This document shows, in pieces, positions 46,371 to 46,514 of a stretch of 46,514 bases of DNA. Source of the stretch: Candidatus Aceula meridiana. Lineage in GTDB: Bacteria; Omnitrophota; Gorgyraeia; Zapsychrales; Aceulaceae. Where the stretch lies: positions 1 through 46,514 of the forward strand of contig JAVCDE010000005.1 of NCBI GenBank assembly GCA_030765185.1, given 5' to 3'. The translations under genes were made by a program, and so were the position numbers. The first letter of the stretch is position 1. Each line of letters starts with the position of its first letter. The notes beneath the pieces were generated by a model, which saw only the letters and a list, made by a program, of their open reading frames with translations, was not told the origin of the DNA and did no database searches.

Positions 46371-46394
46371 GAGCAAGGCATCAAAGCAACTGTG
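46371..46394 (+). repeat. Right copy of the 24-bp near-direct repeat (remnant of an SDR 3' end)
   Basis: Reads EQGIKATV in the frame matching the SDR gene at 44053. 22 of 24 bases equal 44959-44982. The frame closes at TAG 46408-46410 (EQGIKATVGLQRE) and runs straight into the ATAGCGG heptads. It begins 27 nt after the Fic stop. Confidence 0.65.
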
Positions 46395-46408
46395 GGACTT
46401 CAGAGGGA

Positions 46409-46443
46409 ATAGCGGATAGCAGATAGAACATAGCTGATATTGG
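46409..46443 (+). repeat. Heptanucleotide repeat, five units, right of the XRE/Fic pair
   Basis: ATAGCGG, ATAGCAG, ATAGAAC, ATAGCTG, ATATTGG. First unit identical to the first unit of 45146-45173. The last 71 nt of the window after it hold nothing I can name. Confidence 0.75.
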
Positions 46444-46514
46444 GCGGTAAAGAGCGAAATGTGAAAAGTTGGATGAGGATTATCGATGTAGGTTGAAGGA
46501 TAAAAAGAAGAATC

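Overview
The window is a 46.5 kb stretch in which every credible gene lies on the + strand. It is AT-rich and tightly packed, with many ATGA, GTGA and TAATG stop/start overlaps. Almost all of it is a surface-polysaccharide (O-antigen or exopolysaccharide) biosynthesis island. The content (nucleotide-sugar enzymes, glycosyltransferases, two Wzx-like flippases, a Wzz-like chain-length regulator, B12-binding radical SAM proteins, FkbM and other methyltransferases) suggests a Gram-negative bacterium, probably an uncultivated lineage such as Omnitrophota. That placement is inference from style and gene content; no rRNA or marker gene is present.

Layout. (1) 1-2023: the 3' part of an RmlD-like reductase and an unusual DegT-fold enzyme with His in place of the PLP lysine and a cysteine cluster (E1/RfbH-like 3-dehydratase signature). 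(2) 2090-3566: an AbiEi/AbiEii toxin-antitoxin pair with a palindrome in its promoter. (3) 3614-15089: two overlapping GT2 genes, a B12/radical SAM protein, flippase 1, a GT2, a nucleotidyltransferase-like protein, two GT4s, a thymidylate-kinase-like protein, an SDR and a methyltransferase. (4) 15205-21466: four envelope proteins (two large GT-C-like membrane proteins, an unknown membrane protein, a DUF3108-like protein), closed by a very strong terminator at 21501-21550.

(5) 21889-24865: wzz-like gene, gmd and fcl (GDP-L-fucose synthesis), preceded by a relict of a second wzz N-terminus. (6) 25072-37409: FkbM, flippase 2, FkbM, GT2, a candidate polymerase/GT-C protein, three methyltransferase-like proteins, an alpha-1,2-fucosyltransferase-like GT11, a second B12/radical SAM protein, a CgeB-like GT and a GT2. 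(7) 37450-45003: two GT4s, four extended SDRs and a WecB-type UDP-GlcNAc 2-epimerase. (8) 45000-46443: heptanucleotide repeats, two copies of a 27-bp repeat, and an XRE/Fic pair of the 'mobile mystery protein A/B' type. Its promoter carries twin 20-bp palindromes, and downstream lies a near-copy of the 3' end of the preceding SDR gene.

How it works together (inference). The SDR, epimerase, gmd/fcl and dehydratase genes make activated deoxy- and amino-sugars. GT2, GT4, GT11 and CgeB-type enzymes assemble lipid-linked repeat units, FkbM and other methyltransferases decorate them, and Wzx flippases export them. Polymerase/GT-C proteins and Wzz would finish the polymer outside the inner membrane. 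Two toxin-antitoxin-like modules bracket the island. The cassette at the right end, with its duplicated flanks and twin operators, is the most interesting structural feature. No initiating phosphoglycosyltransferase was recognised in the window.
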